Shown: piece after piece, positions 24,257 through 31,938 of the stretch | How positions within the stretch are numbered: position 1 is the stretch's first letter | How the letters are laid out: each line of letters begins with the position of its first letter | DNA from: Frankia torreyi | GTDB taxonomy: Bacteria > Actinomycetota > Actinomycetes > Frankiales > Frankiaceae | Direction of reading: 5' to 3' | Assembly: GCF_000948395.1 (NCBI RefSeq) | Contig: NZ_JYFN01000026.1 | Location: 25,175 to 68,839 of the forward strand | DNA: 43,665 nt | Made by a program: the position numbers and the translations under genes | Notes under the pieces: generated by a model | The model's database searches: none | What the model saw: only the letters and a program-made list of their open reading frames with translations | Told to the model about the DNA's origin: nothing

Positions 24257-25594
24257 CTACCAGCCCCGATCCGACCGCGACCGCCCGCGCCCACCGTCGC
24301 CGCCCGCCGGGGGGTCGAGCTGGCCCGGCAGGTACGTCTGCGCGTCGTACACGTCGTCCAGCGGTTCGAGGCCGCTGTCGGGCCCCGCCGCGCCGCGGGC
24401 GGGTCGGGCCGGCTCGCGGTAGCGGTCGGTGGCGTCCTCCCCGTAAGGGTCCGGCCGGCGGGGACCGTCGTCGCGGCGGTCCCGCGGATCGCGGCGATAC
24501 GGGTCGCGCCCGCCGCGCTCCGGCACCGCGCGCTCCGGCACCGCGCGCTCCGGCCCGGCGTCGCGGCCCGGGTCCCGGGGGCCGGGTTCGCGGCGGGCCG
24601 GACGAGCCTGGTCACGGGCCCGGCCGACATCCGAGCCCGGGCCGTGGCCGCGGTAGCCGGGGTCGCTGCCTGCCCGGGCGGGGCGCTCCCGGTAGGGATC
24701 CGTCGGGTAGGGCTGGCCGCCGCGCGGGGGCGAGCCACGCCGGTACGGGTCGTCCGGCGGGGGCGTGGAGCGCCGGTCCGGCGGGGCCGTCGTCCGATGC
24801 CCGACCCGCTCCGGCGGAGGGGTGGCCCGGGAGGGCGACCGGCCCGCGGCGCTGCCCCGGCCGTCCTCACGGTGGAAGACGATGGTCGCGGTGCCGAGCT
24901 CGATCCGATCCCCGCTGACGAGCTTGACCTGGGTGGCCGCGCGGCCGTTGACGAGGCTGCCGTTCGTCGAGCCGGCGTCGACGTAAAGGAACTGCCCGTC
25001 CGGCAGCCGGCGGATCTCCCCGTGCCGCCGGGACACCCCGGTGTCGTTCAGCCGGATGTCGCACTCGACGCTGCGCCCGATGACGGTGGTCTCGGCGTCC
25101 AGCGGGTACTCCCGCTCCCCGCCGCCACCCGTCCCACCCGGGGCCTTCGTCGTGATCAGTAGATGGGGGGTGCCGGGCGCACTCGGGCGCGGACGGCCGC
25201 GGCGCCCGCTGACGACCCCCGGGTCCGCCGCCGCCACGCTGCTGCGGATCCGGAAGACGCCGACGTCGAGGTCGGCCGCCTCGGACATCCGGACGGAGAC
25301 CGGGCCGACGAAGGTGTACCGCTGCTCGGCCGCATGCTCGCGGACCATCTCGGCCAGCTCGTCGCACAGCGCCCGGTCATATGGGGAGAGCCGGGCGAAG
25401 TCGCCGGTGGCGAGCTCCACCGCGAACTCGTTGGGCACCAGCACGCGGTTGGAACTGACCGCCCGCCGGTCGTCGGTCTCCCGGGCCAGCGCGCTGGCGA
25501 TCTCCACGGGCTCGACCCCGCCCTTGAACACCTTGGCGAACGCACCCTCGACGAGGCCGCCCAGGCGCCGTTCGAAGCGTTGTAGCACGCCCAT
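24257..25594 (-). CDS. fhaA: DUF3662/FHA-domain protein FhaA
   Basis: The 445-residue protein begins with the DUF3662 module (1-118; MGVLQRFERRLGGLVEGAFAK is the family hallmark). A short linker leads to an FHA domain at about 163-241 with IGRSVECDI, VSRRHGE and GSTNGSLVNG. A roughly 200-residue Arg/Pro/Asp/Gly-rich tail with short repeats (AVPER) follows. In M. tuberculosis FhaA (Rv0020c) the FHA domain is C-terminal, bound by phosphorylated MviN/MurJ and PknB. Here the order is DUF3662, FHA, disordered tail. It is the first gene of the minus-strand wall operon, behind GAAGGGAGG. A TACGAT hexamer about 35 bp upstream may be its -10. Confidence 0.93.
   Translation of the reverse strand: MGVLQRFERRLGGLVEGAFAKVFKGGVEPVEIASALARETDDRRAVSSNRVLVPNEFAVELATGDFARLSPYDRALCDELAEMVREHAAEQRYTFVGPVSVRMSEAADLDVGVFRIRSSVAAADPGVVSGRRGRPRPSAPGTPHLLITTKAPGGTGGGGEREYPLDAETTVIGRSVECDIRLNDTGVSRRHGEIRRLPDGQFLYVDAGSTNGSLVNGRAATQVKLVSGDRIELGTATIVFHREDGRGSAAGRSPSRATPPPERVGHRTTAPPDRRSTPPPDDPYRRGSPPRGGQPYPTDPYRERPARAGSDPGYRGHGPGSDVGRARDQARPARREPGPRDPGRDAGPERAVPERAVPERGGRDPYRRDPRDRRDDGPRRPDPYGEDATDRYREPARPARGAAGPDSGLEPLDDVYDAQTYLPGQLDPPAGGDGGRGRSRSDRGW
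24514..24558 (-). repeat. 15-bp coding tandem repeat in fhaA
   Basis: Plus-strand CGCGCTCCGGCACCG occurs at 24514-24528 and 24529-24543, and in altered form at 24544-24558. It encodes AVPER repeats in the disordered C-terminal tail of FhaA. Confidence 0.85.
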
Positions 25595-25673
25595 GCTCGA
25601 CCTCCCTTCTCCCGGTCTGTGAGATCGTATGCCCCCGGGCGCGGACGCCCCACGGCTCGGCCGCTTGACAGGT

Positions 25674-25685
25674 CCACCGCGGTGG
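25674..25685. promoter_or_regulatory. 12-bp palindrome between fhaA and tRNA-Leu
   Basis: CCACCGCGGTGG is a perfect palindrome in the divergent control region shared by the fhaA operon and tRNA-Leu. A consensus TTGACA lies just to its left (25665-25670), but no good -10 is found at the right distance. A regulator site is plausible but unproven. Confidence 0.35.
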
Positions 25686-25754
25686 GCGACCCCCCGGCGC
25701 AGTGGACATCTCCGGCGTGATAGCGTGTCCCCTGGTTAAGAGATAGTCCCACTC

Positions 25755-25837
25755 GGGCGAGTGGCGGAATGGCAGACGCGCACGGTTCAGGTCCGTGTGT
25801 CCTAGCGGACGTGGGGGTTCAACTCCCCCCTCGCCCA
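25755..25837 (+). tRNA. tRNA-Leu, anticodon CAG
   Basis: The 83-nt sequence folds as a class II tRNA. The acceptor stem is GGGCGAG / CTCGCCC with discriminator A, followed by a D arm (GTGGCGGAATGGCAGACGC). The anticodon stem is CACGG/CCGTG with loop TTCAGGT and anticodon CAG at 25788-25790. A long variable arm and a T arm (GGGGGTTCAACTCCCCC) complete it. The large variable arm and CAG anticodon identify a leucine tRNA reading CUG. CCA is not encoded. A leucine tRNA beside fhaA is also found in mycobacteria. Confidence 0.96.
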
Positions 25838-25841
25838 CGTC

Positions 25842-25887
25842 AGCCCCTACCGGAGCATGCTGCGCCGGTAGGGGCTTCCTTTATTTT
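25842..25887 (+). terminator. Intrinsic terminator after tRNA-Leu
   Basis: The perfect 12-bp inverted repeat AGCCCCTACCGG (25842-25853) / CCGGTAGGGGCT (25865-25876) has an 11-base loop and is followed by TCCTTTATTTT. This is the clearest Rho-independent terminator in the window, starting 5 bases after the tRNA 3' end. Confidence 0.93.
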
Positions 25888-26163
25888 GCCGGGGGGGCCG
25901 AGCCCCCCCGAGCCCCCCACGGTGGCCTGTCGGGTGGGTGGGTGGGTGAGGGGGGCGGGGTGGGGGGCGAACTTTGCCACCCCGAGGCGACCACCCCGTC
26001 CAGGCTGCCCCGGCACCGAGAAACTGGCCCAAAGCAGCCATTCCCAGTCGCACAGCAACCACTCACGCCCCTGGGACGCCCCTGCGGCCACACCACTGAG
26101 TGCACCCTCGGGGGGTGGGGTCAGGCGGGCGACTGTCGTGAAGTGGACGGCTGATCGTGGCGG
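25888..26163. other. Intergenic region with G-quadruplex-type tract
   Basis: At 25932-25967 the plus strand reads four GGG runs separated by single T, followed by G6, G4 and G6 runs. Single-base-loop G3 repeats are the most stable parallel quadruplex type. A C-rich/G-rich inverted stretch (GGGGGGG then CCCCCCC) lies at about 25890-25918. No credible gene is seen. The short frames here are Pro/Gly shadows. Confidence 0.7.
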
Positions 26164-26991
26164 TCAGTGCGCCGCGGTGGTGCCGAGCGCCGGCTGGGCG
26201 GAGCACTTCTGGAGCACCGCCCGCATCGCCTGGGCCTCCGCCGCCACCACCCACAGGTGATAGCGGGACTTCAGCCCCACCTGGCGGGCGATGTACGGGC
26301 ACTGCTCGCCAGGGCTGGGCGGCAGCCATTCGGCCGCATCGTGGTCGCTCTTGCGCTGGTTCGTCGGGCCGTCCACCGCGAGCAGGTTCTCCGGGTCGTT
26401 CGCGAACTGCAGGCGCTGTGCATCGGTCCAGTTCAGTGCGCCGGTCCGCCAGGCGTCGGCCAGCGGCACGACATGGTCGATCTGCACGGCGGAGGCGTTG
26501 CGGGAGCGGTCGAAACGGATGATCCGGGTCGTGTACGGATCGGTGAGCTCGCCGGTCAGCACCGTGCAGCCGTCGGACCGCCGCACGGTGGTGCTGCGCA
26601 GGTCTCGGCGCAGGATGTCGTTGCGGGTGTCGCAGCCGTTGTGGTCGACGTCGGACCAGGGGGTGCCGAACTCGTCGCGCTGGTACTTCGGCGAGTTGTC
26701 CTCGGCGCGGACCGGCAGGGTGGCGAGCAGCGCGAGCGCCGAGCCCGCGGCGCCCCGGGAGGTCGCGCCTGCGGCGCCTGCCGCGCTCGCCGCGCCCGGA
26801 TCCGCCGCGCCGGTCTGGTCGCCGCGGCTGTCGCAGGCGACCAGCGCGGTGGCCACCGCGAGCAGCAACACGAGCCCGCCGTACCTGATCCGCCCGGCCG
26901 ATCCTGCCCGTCCAACCGATCCTGCCCGTCCAACCGATGCCGCCCGCCCGACCCGGCGGCGCGGGACCGCACCGACAGCGCTTGTCCGCAC
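26164..26991 (-). CDS. Secreted HNH (GmrSD-C/DUF1524-type) nuclease lipoprotein
   Basis: The 275-residue protein starts at GTG 26991 behind GGGGAG. An N-region rich in Arg contains a short VGRAGS repeat. A hydrophobic stretch (LVLLLAVATALVAC) ends in a lipobox, so the Cys at about 53 would be lipidated. After an Ala/Gly linker comes an HNH-type domain as in the GmrSD C-terminal/DUF1524 group: DEFGTPWSDVDHNGCDTRN, IDHVVPLADAWRTGA, QFANDPENLLAVDGPTNQRKSDHD and LPP. Actinobacteria encode many such exported proteins. They are presumed extracellular nucleases, and metal-dependent DNA cleavage is inferred, not shown. It is divergent from a TetR regulator. Confidence 0.88.
   Translation of the reverse strand: MRTSAVGAVPRRRVGRAASVGRAGSVGRAGSAGRIRYGGLVLLLAVATALVACDSRGDQTGAADPGAASAAGAAGATSRGAAGSALALLATLPVRAEDNSPKYQRDEFGTPWSDVDHNGCDTRNDILRRDLRSTTVRRSDGCTVLTGELTDPYTTRIIRFDRSRNASAVQIDHVVPLADAWRTGALNWTDAQRLQFANDPENLLAVDGPTNQRKSDHDAAEWLPPSPGEQCPYIARQVGLKSRYHLWVVAAEAQAMRAVLQKCSAQPALGTTAAH
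26898..26933 (-). repeat. Two exact 18-bp coding repeats
   Basis: Plus-strand CCGATCCTGCCCGTCCAA at 26898-26915 is repeated at 26916-26933. It encodes the VGRAGS units in the N-region of the HNH lipoprotein's signal sequence. Confidence 0.85.
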
Positions 26992-27114
26992 CTGACTCCC
27001 CACCTCGACGCCCCGCCCACCTCGACGCCCCGGGTCCGCGGGAAGAACGCCTCCGCCCGCTTGACGCCCGTCCGGGCAGAGAGTCACGTTAGCGGTCGAT
27101 CGTGGTGTCCTGGT

Positions 27115-27127
27115 GGTTGGTACAACC
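27115..27127. promoter_or_regulatory. Short palindrome in the HNH lipoprotein/tetR divergent promoter
   Basis: GGTTG-GTA-CAACC is an exact inverted repeat located between the divergent starts at 26991 and 27254. TetR regulators commonly bind palindromes in their own divergent promoter, so this is the best candidate site. A TACAGT hexamer at about 27181-27186 may be a -10 for the tetR gene. The arms are only 5 bp, so chance is not excluded. Confidence 0.35.
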
Positions 27128-27253
27128 CGGAAAGGGCAGTTCTTAGCGCGAAACATCGCAACGTAGCCAGTCAATCCCCTACAGTGTGCTGCCATGCTCA
27201 GACTGCTGGCGCAGGTCGCCGCCCCGATGCCGTCCCATCCCCGCGGGTAGCAC

Positions 27254-27928
27254 GTGGTTGCCGTCCCGTCCGCGTCGCCGCGATCCTCGGCTGTGCCATC
27301 CCGGCCCTTACGCCGCGACGCCGAACTGAACCGTGCCCGCATCCTCACCGCCGCCCGGGAGCTGTTCGTCGAGCGCGGAAACGACGTCGGCGTCGAGGAG
27401 ATCGCCCGCCGCGCCGGAGTCGGCATGGGCACCCTCTACCGACGTTTTCCGAACAAGGACGCGCTCATCGAGGCGATTCTGCGGTCGACCGTCGACGACA
27501 TCCGCGAACTCGCCGTGGAGGTGGCCGCGACGGAACCACCGGCAAGCGCGCTGCATTGCTTCGTGGTACGGGTGCTGGCGGCCGACCCCTGCCATGGAGC
27601 CTTCCTGGCGCAGCGGCTGTGGAGCGGGCGCACCGCGGAGCGCATGATCGCCGAGGTCGTCCCGTCGGTGGCGGCGATGCTCGCCGCGGCCCAGCGGGCG
27701 GGCACGGTCCGCAGCGACGTGGTGCTGGCGGACCTGCTGGTCCTGATGCGGTCGCTACGGCTGGTCGTGGACCTCACCGAGCGAGTCGCGCCGGGGTCCT
27801 GGCGGCGCTCCCTGGAGATCATCCTGGCCGGCTTCAGGCCGGATTCCCGCAACGGCGAGCTGCCGGTGCCGGTGCCGGCCTACGCGGCGCTGGCGGGCGC
27901 CGGGGAGACGCCGCCGAGCGTCGACTGA
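27254..27928 (+). CDS. TetR-family transcriptional regulator
   Basis: The 224-residue protein has a TetR N-terminal DNA-binding domain at about 20-70: NRARILTAARELFVERG, then VGVEEIARRAGVGMGTLYRRFPNKDALIEAI. The C-terminal ligand-binding region is helical and unassignable (LHCFVVRVLAADPCHGAFLAQRLW and onward). The form most resembles TetR proteins with a TetR_C-type SBDP domain. It probably represses its own or the divergent HNH-lipoprotein promoter. GTG 27254 is the start, with no strong ribosome binding site. The next in-frame candidates lie inside the disordered N-terminus. Confidence 0.9.
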   Translation: MVAVPSASPRSSAVPSRPLRRDAELNRARILTAARELFVERGNDVGVEEIARRAGVGMGTLYRRFPNKDALIEAILRSTVDDIRELAVEVAATEPPASALHCFVVRVLAADPCHGAFLAQRLWSGRTAERMIAEVVPSVAAMLAAAQRAGTVRSDVVLADLLVLMRSLRLVVDLTERVAPGSWRRSLEIILAGFRPDSRNGELPVPVPAYAALAGAGETPPSVD

Positions 27929-27944
27929 CGGCGGCCGGCCGCCG

Positions 27945-30131
27945 TCAGCGGACCGGGATGTGGGCCCCGGCGCTCTGCGAACTCTCGTGGAGCTCGAGTT
28001 CCTGCGGCTGCGCATCGCGGGGGACGTCGAAGACCAGGGTGCCGCGCTTGGTCTCGCCGGGGTTGATGGAGTCCCACAGGTTCTCGTCCAGCTTGAAGCG
28101 GGCGAGGAAGTTCGCCTCGTGACGGTCGCCGTGATCGTCCCAGAGCAGCTCGGTGGTGTTGTCCAACGCCGCGGAGGTGTCACCGGTGTTGCGCACCGTC
28201 ACCCGGGCCAGGCAGAACCTGCCGTCCGCGCGCAGTGCGAGGATCCCGTCGCCTAGCCGGGTCTTCGAGCAGTCGACGCCCGCCACGACGAACTCCAGCC
28301 GGCCGTCCGTCGCCGGCAGGCCAAGCCCCGCGGTGGGACTCGGGGTGACCGACGCACCGCCCGCCACCGTCCCGGCGGAGCCAGGCGGCCGGCCAGAGTC
28401 AGTCCTGCCGCCGTTGCGGCTCGGCAGGCTGACCACGACCACGATGGCGATCAGCGCCGCCACGACGATTCCGATGATCAGTGCGAGCTGCCGGCGGTCC
28501 GGTCCGCGCCGGGGCCGGGACTGCGGATAGGGCGGATAGGGGGTGTCTGCGGCGCCGGGCATCGGCGTGGGACCCGGCACTCGTGCCGGCTCCGACATCC
28601 GTGCCGGCTCCGACATCCGTGCCGGCTCCGACATCCGTGCCGGCCCCGCGATCCGGGCCGGCCCCGCCATCCGTGCCGACTCCGAGGACCGGGGTGGTTC
28701 CGACATTCGCGGCGTTTCCGACATTCGCGGCGGGCCGGGCGTCCGGGTCGGCTCCGGCGTGCGGCTCGGCTCGGCCATCCGCGCCGGCTGCGGCCCGGGT
28801 CCCGGGGCCTGACCGGGTGCTCGCTGACCGCCAGGACCGGCCCACCGGGCCGCGGGCGTGCCCGGCGCCGACCCGCGCGGCCGCCCGCCCGGCTGGCGCC
28901 CGTCCGGTGGAGCGCCTGGCGCGGCTCCCGGCCCGCGACCACCGGGGGGGCCGGCGGTCGCCGGGTAGGGGGCGCCCCGCGGCCGGCCGCCGTTCGGCGG
29001 GCCACCCATCGCCGGCGTCGGGCTGGGCCCGTGGGCGCCCGGGGCCCGGTCTGCGGCGGGCGCGCGGCCCGGTGGGCCGGCCACGTCGGGCCTCACCGCG
29101 GGGGCGCCGTCCCGGGGCGGGCGGCGGGCGGGGGCCGAGGTCACCGGGCCCACCCGCGTCGGCGCCGGGCGGGGCACCTCGCCGGTGCGGTTGAGCAGCT
29201 CCTCGACCTGGCCTATCGCCGGCCCGATGGCGGGGCCACCGCGGGCCGGCGGCTGCGCGACGAGCCGCAGCAGCAGCTCCCGGGCGCTCGGCCGGTCGTC
29301 GGGATGCTTCGCCAGGGCGGCGCTGACCAGCCCGACCAGCGGCTCCCGCAGGCCACGCAGATCCGGGGCGGAGCCCACGATGCGCATGCCGAGGTCGATA
29401 TCCGAGCCGTCGCCGAAGGGGTGCCGGCCGGTGCCGGCGTAGGCGATGAGGATGCCCCACGCGAACACGTCCGCCTCGGGTCCGATCGGCTGGCCGTGCA
29501 CCTGCTCGGGCGCCATCCAGCCGGCCGAGCCGAACCCCCACGCCGTCGGCTTGGCCTTCGCGCCCTCCAACGCCTGGGCGATGCCGAAGTCGATCACCCG
29601 GGGACCGGACAGCGAGAGCATGACGTTGCTCGGTTTGAGGTCACGGTGCACGAGCCCCGCGCTGTGGATGGCGGTCAGGGCGGTCGCCACCCCGACAGCC
29701 AGGCCGGTCAGGGTCGAGGAGGCCAGCGGACCGGACTCGACCTGCTCGTCCAGCCGGACGCCGTCGATGAACTCGGTGACCAGGTAGGGTGCCGGCGCGT
29801 TCGGATCGGCGTCGAGCACCTCGGCGGTACAGAAGGGGGCGACCCGCCGGGCGGCCTCCACCTCGGCCCGGAACCGGCGGCGGAACTCCTCGTCGGCCGC
29901 GAGGTCGGGCCGGATCACCTTGACGGCGACCCGCCGCCCGGTGGTGTTGCGGGCCAGGTAGACCGTGCCCATCCCGCCGACGCCCAGGCGGCTGATGAGG
30001 GCGTAGGGACCGATGGACCGCGGCTCGTGGGGGTTGAGCGGGTCGCCCGGATCGGTGCGGCGGGGGTTCGGGCCCCCGGCGTCGTCGACCACGGTCAGCA
30101 CCCTACGGATGTGATCACGACCGCTGCCCAC
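27945..30131 (-). CDS. Membrane Ser/Thr protein kinase with extracellular DUF4352-like domain
   Basis: The 728-residue protein has a kinase domain at about 42-300, with the GVGGMGTV loop, Lys71 (VAVKVI), HRDLKPSN (162-169), DFG 181-183 and WMAPEQ. A 240-residue Pro/Gly/Arg-rich linker with SEPARM repeats precedes one transmembrane helix (LALIIGIVVAALIAIVVVV, about 549-567). The extracytoplasmic domain (about 612-728) is immunoglobulin-like: LEFVVAGVDC, FCLARVTVRNTGD, LLWDDHGDRHEANF, SINPGETKRGTLVFDVP. That pattern fits the DUF4352/telokin-like family, whose members occur on signalling and lipoproteins. Two Cys (621 and 640) could form a disulfide. It is not part of the pknA/pknB operon. The start is unsettled: GTG 30131, 30101 or 30092. 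Confidence 0.88.
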   Translation of the reverse strand: MGSGRDHIRRVLTVVDDAGGPNPRRTDPGDPLNPHEPRSIGPYALISRLGVGGMGTVYLARNTTGRRVAVKVIRPDLAADEEFRRRFRAEVEAARRVAPFCTAEVLDADPNAPAPYLVTEFIDGVRLDEQVESGPLASSTLTGLAVGVATALTAIHSAGLVHRDLKPSNVMLSLSGPRVIDFGIAQALEGAKAKPTAWGFGSAGWMAPEQVHGQPIGPEADVFAWGILIAYAGTGRHPFGDGSDIDLGMRIVGSAPDLRGLREPLVGLVSAALAKHPDDRPSARELLLRLVAQPPARGGPAIGPAIGQVEELLNRTGEVPRPAPTRVGPVTSAPARRPPRDGAPAVRPDVAGPPGRAPAADRAPGAHGPSPTPAMGGPPNGGRPRGAPYPATAGPPGGRGPGAAPGAPPDGRQPGGRPRGSAPGTPAARWAGPGGQRAPGQAPGPGPQPARMAEPSRTPEPTRTPGPPRMSETPRMSEPPRSSESARMAGPARIAGPARMSEPARMSEPARMSEPARVPGPTPMPGAADTPYPPYPQSRPRRGPDRRQLALIIGIVVAALIAIVVVVSLPSRNGGRTDSGRPPGSAGTVAGGASVTPSPTAGLGLPATDGRLEFVVAGVDCSKTRLGDGILALRADGRFCLARVTVRNTGDTSAALDNTTELLWDDHGDRHEANFLARFKLDENLWDSINPGETKRGTLVFDVPRDAQPQELELHESSQSAGAHIPVR
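28582..28671 (-). repeat. 18-bp coding tandem repeat in the DUF4352-type kinase
   Basis: Plus-strand CGTGCCGGCTCCGACATC is exact at 28582-28599, 28600-28617 and 28618-28635, and degenerate at 28636-28653 and 28654-28671. Further decayed copies reach about 28790. They encode SEPARM-type units in the juxtamembrane linker. Confidence 0.9.
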
Positions 30132-30441
30132 TGCTTGTCACGCGAATGCCTCTCAGCTCCCGATCCCACGCACGGCCCGGACCCGACCCGCTACCAGCTC
30201 GTTCCCGTCCGGCGGCACGCGGCGGTCGGGGTTCGCCGGTGTTTCTGGGTCGCGTCGTCTCCGTTCGCAGTCTGCCGCACCGCGGGCCGTCTTCGGCACG
30301 CGCGGGCTCCCGGGCGGTCGTTCGGGTCGGTTGGCCGACAATGTGTTGCGATTGTGGATGTTTGCGGACTCCGGGCGTTTGCGGATAGTGGATGTGGCGA
30401 TAGTGGCCCGCGCCCGCGGCGGGATGAGGCATCGTGGGCGA
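30132..30441. other. Divergent intergenic region with GTTTGCGGA/GTGGATG repeats
   Basis: This 310-bp gap separates the kinase (minus) from the small zinc-ribbon gene (plus). GTTTGCGGA occurs at 30360-30368 and 30377-30385 (17-bp spacing), and GTGGATG at 30354-30360 and 30388-30394. GCGATTGTGG and GCGATAGTGG flank these. The stretch 30335-30410 is markedly AT-richer than its surroundings, as expected of a promoter. No gene is supported in it. Confidence 0.5.
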
Positions 30442-30615
30442 ATGGATACCGGTGGCCCGCCCGGCGTCGACGGACCGTGGCTGCTGTGCCCCTGGTGCGC
30501 GGGGCCGGTCCCGTTGACCCATCTCGTCGCCTCCGACGACGAACCCGGCGCCCAGGTGGCGGTGTGCACCGGTTGCGGCCGCCGGGTGAGCTTCCTGCCG
30601 CCGACGGAGCCGTGA
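30442..30615 (+). CDS. Small zinc-ribbon-like protein
   Basis: The 57-residue product has two CxxC knuckles 25-30 residues apart (LLCPWCAGP and VCTGCGRRVSF), as in rubredoxin-like zinc ribbons. It is otherwise unremarkable. ATG 30442 gives a short hydrophilic N-terminus. ATG 30424 is an in-frame alternative and no strong ribosome binding site precedes either. Codon use (third-position G/C) supports coding. The function is unknown, with nucleic-acid or metal binding possible. It converges on the cold-shock gene. Confidence 0.65.
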   Translation: MDTGGPPGVDGPWLLCPWCAGPVPLTHLVASDDEPGAQVAVCTGCGRRVSFLPPTEP

Positions 30616-30636
30616 GGACTGACGCCCCGCCGCCTC

Positions 30637-31032
30637 CTACGCCTCCAGCTCATTGGCGACGGCGTGCACGACCTTGGCCACCCGCTGCGCGATCCGGCGG
30701 TCCGGGTAGCGACCGCGGCGCAGATCGCGCTGGACGTCGTCCAACACCTTGATCATGTCTTCGACCATGCTGTGCAGCTCGTCGGGGCTGCGGCGGGCCG
30801 CCTGCGCGGCCGCCTTCGCCACCGACGGGGGCGCGGCCAGCAGCCGGACCGACAGCGCCTGGTCCCCGCGCCGCCCGGCCGCGACGCCGAACTCCACCCG
30901 ATCGCCCGGCTTGAGCCGCTCCACCCCTGCCGGTAGCGCGGCCTTGTGGACGAAGACGTCGCCGCCGTCGTCACGGCTGAGAAAGCCGAAGCCCTTGTCA
31001 ACGTCGAACCACTTGACTTTGCCGGTGGGCAC
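30637..31032 (-). CDS. Cold-shock-domain protein with C-terminal extension (CspB/Rv0871 type)
   Basis: The 131-residue protein starts at GTG 31032 behind GAGG. Residues 1-66 are a cold-shock domain with the RNA-binding signatures KGFGFLSR and DVFVHKAAL, starting with the typical PTGKVKWFD. The remaining 65 residues form an Arg/Lys-rich helical extension ([19 protein letters not shown]), as in the roughly 135-residue mycobacterial CspB group. Cold-shock proteins bind single-stranded RNA/DNA as chaperones or antiterminators. The DUF2771/MFS/DUF3027 trio near this gene in mycobacteria also occurs in this window, 5 kb away. Confidence 0.9.
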   Translation of the reverse strand: MPTGKVKWFDVDKGFGFLSRDDGGDVFVHKAALPAGVERLKPGDRVEFGVAAGRRGDQALSVRLLAAPPSVAKAAAQAARRSPDELHSMVEDMIKVLDDVQRDLRRGRYPDRRIAQRVAKVVHAVANELEA

Positions 31033-31181
31033 GGGCGACCTCGTTCTGTGTAACGACAGGACAACGCGACGAAAGCTGAGGGAATCCCAGGCTATCCGCC
31101 GACCGCACCACGCGCGGGGTCTTCGGTCGCGATCGGCTGTCGGCCGGACCTCACCAGTGACGATCCCCTTCCCGGTGTTAT

Positions 31182-31197
31182 CCGGGGTGCACCCCGG
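31182..31197. promoter_or_regulatory. 16-bp perfect palindrome upstream of cold-shock gene
   Basis: CCGGGGTGCACCCCGG is a perfect palindrome in the 237-bp gap between the divergent cold-shock gene (start 31032) and the small acidic gene (31270). It contains a GTGCAC core. A dimeric regulator site or a transcript hairpin are both possible. Confidence 0.5.
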
Positions 31198-31269
31198 GCA
31201 TGCCAGGTCCTGACCCTGGGCCGACCGTCCGAGCTGGACGGCCGGCCCCCGATGGCAGGAGGCGTTTCG

Positions 31270-31497
31270 ATGGCGAATCCCGATCGCGAGGACTTCCGTA
31301 CCCCGGAGGACTTCGAGGAGGCCGAGCGGAGCCGGGCTCGGGACGAGGCCGTGCTCGGCGCGGACGGCGGCCCGGACGATCCCGAGGCGAACCGCGCGGC
31401 CGAGGGTCTGGAGGTTTCCGACCAGGAAGCCGCGAACTACCGCGAGCACGTCGAGCGGGGCGCACACCAGCAGGGCGAGGGCGCGCCGGTCGTCTGA
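31270..31497 (+). CDS. Small acidic protein of unknown function
   Basis: The 75-residue, strongly acidic product ([22 protein letters not shown], then [26 protein letters not shown]) is predicted to be helical/disordered and soluble. It has no Cys and no membrane segment. ATG 31270 lies 7 bases after GGAGG, a good ribosome binding site. ATG 31252 is less likely. I recognise no family. Confidence 0.75.
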   Translation: MANPDREDFRTPEDFEEAERSRARDEAVLGADGGPDDPEANRAAEGLEVSDQEAANYREHVERGAHQQGEGAPVV

Positions 31498-31611
31498 GCG
31501 CCGCCCGCGGGGTGCCCGCCCCGGAGCCGGGCACCCCGAGGAGCCCTCGCGGGTTCCCGTGGCCGCCGCCGTGGGCGGCTCCCGCCGGCGGCGCCCCGTA
31601 GGCTGGCGGCT

Positions 31612-31923
31612 GTGCCGCTGACGTCGCCACCGACCGAGCAGGTCGGACCCCGGGACGAGCCGGCGGCGGGCCGCGCGGACCGGCTCGTCGCGGCCGGGTG
31701 CGTGCTGTTCGGGATCGGCCTGCTCGCCACGGCGGTCGCGGTGATCCCGTTCTTCTTCGGGGTCAGGAACCTGCCGACGTGGCTGAACGCCGTGGCCGGC
31801 GGCGGGCTGACCATCGGGTTCGCCGTCGCGCTGGCCGGGGTGCTCGTCGCCGTCCGCTCCCGGATCCCCGAGGAGGCCGATCCGGACCTCTACCGGACCA
31901 ACCCGCACCTCCCGATCGACTGA
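31612..31923 (+). CDS. Small two-helix membrane protein of unknown function
   Basis: The 103-residue product starts at GTG 31612. It has two hydrophobic helices ([26 protein letters not shown], about 25-50, and [22 protein letters not shown], about 60-81). The tail ends [14 protein letters not shown]. Both termini are probably cytoplasmic. No domain is recognised. It converges on the HAD gene with a 15-bp gap. Confidence 0.75.
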   Translation: MPLTSPPTEQVGPRDEPAAGRADRLVAAGCVLFGIGLLATAVAVIPFFFGVRNLPTWLNAVAGGGLTIGFAVALAGVLVAVRSRIPEEADPDLYRTNPHLPID

Positions 31924-31938
31924 GCGGCTGAGCGGCGG

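Noticed and set aside
25755-26163. tRNA-Leu as an integration (att) site for the following accessory genes
   Set aside because: No direct repeat of the tRNA 3' end was seen further right, and there is no integrase. The genes beyond are not phage- or plasmid-like.
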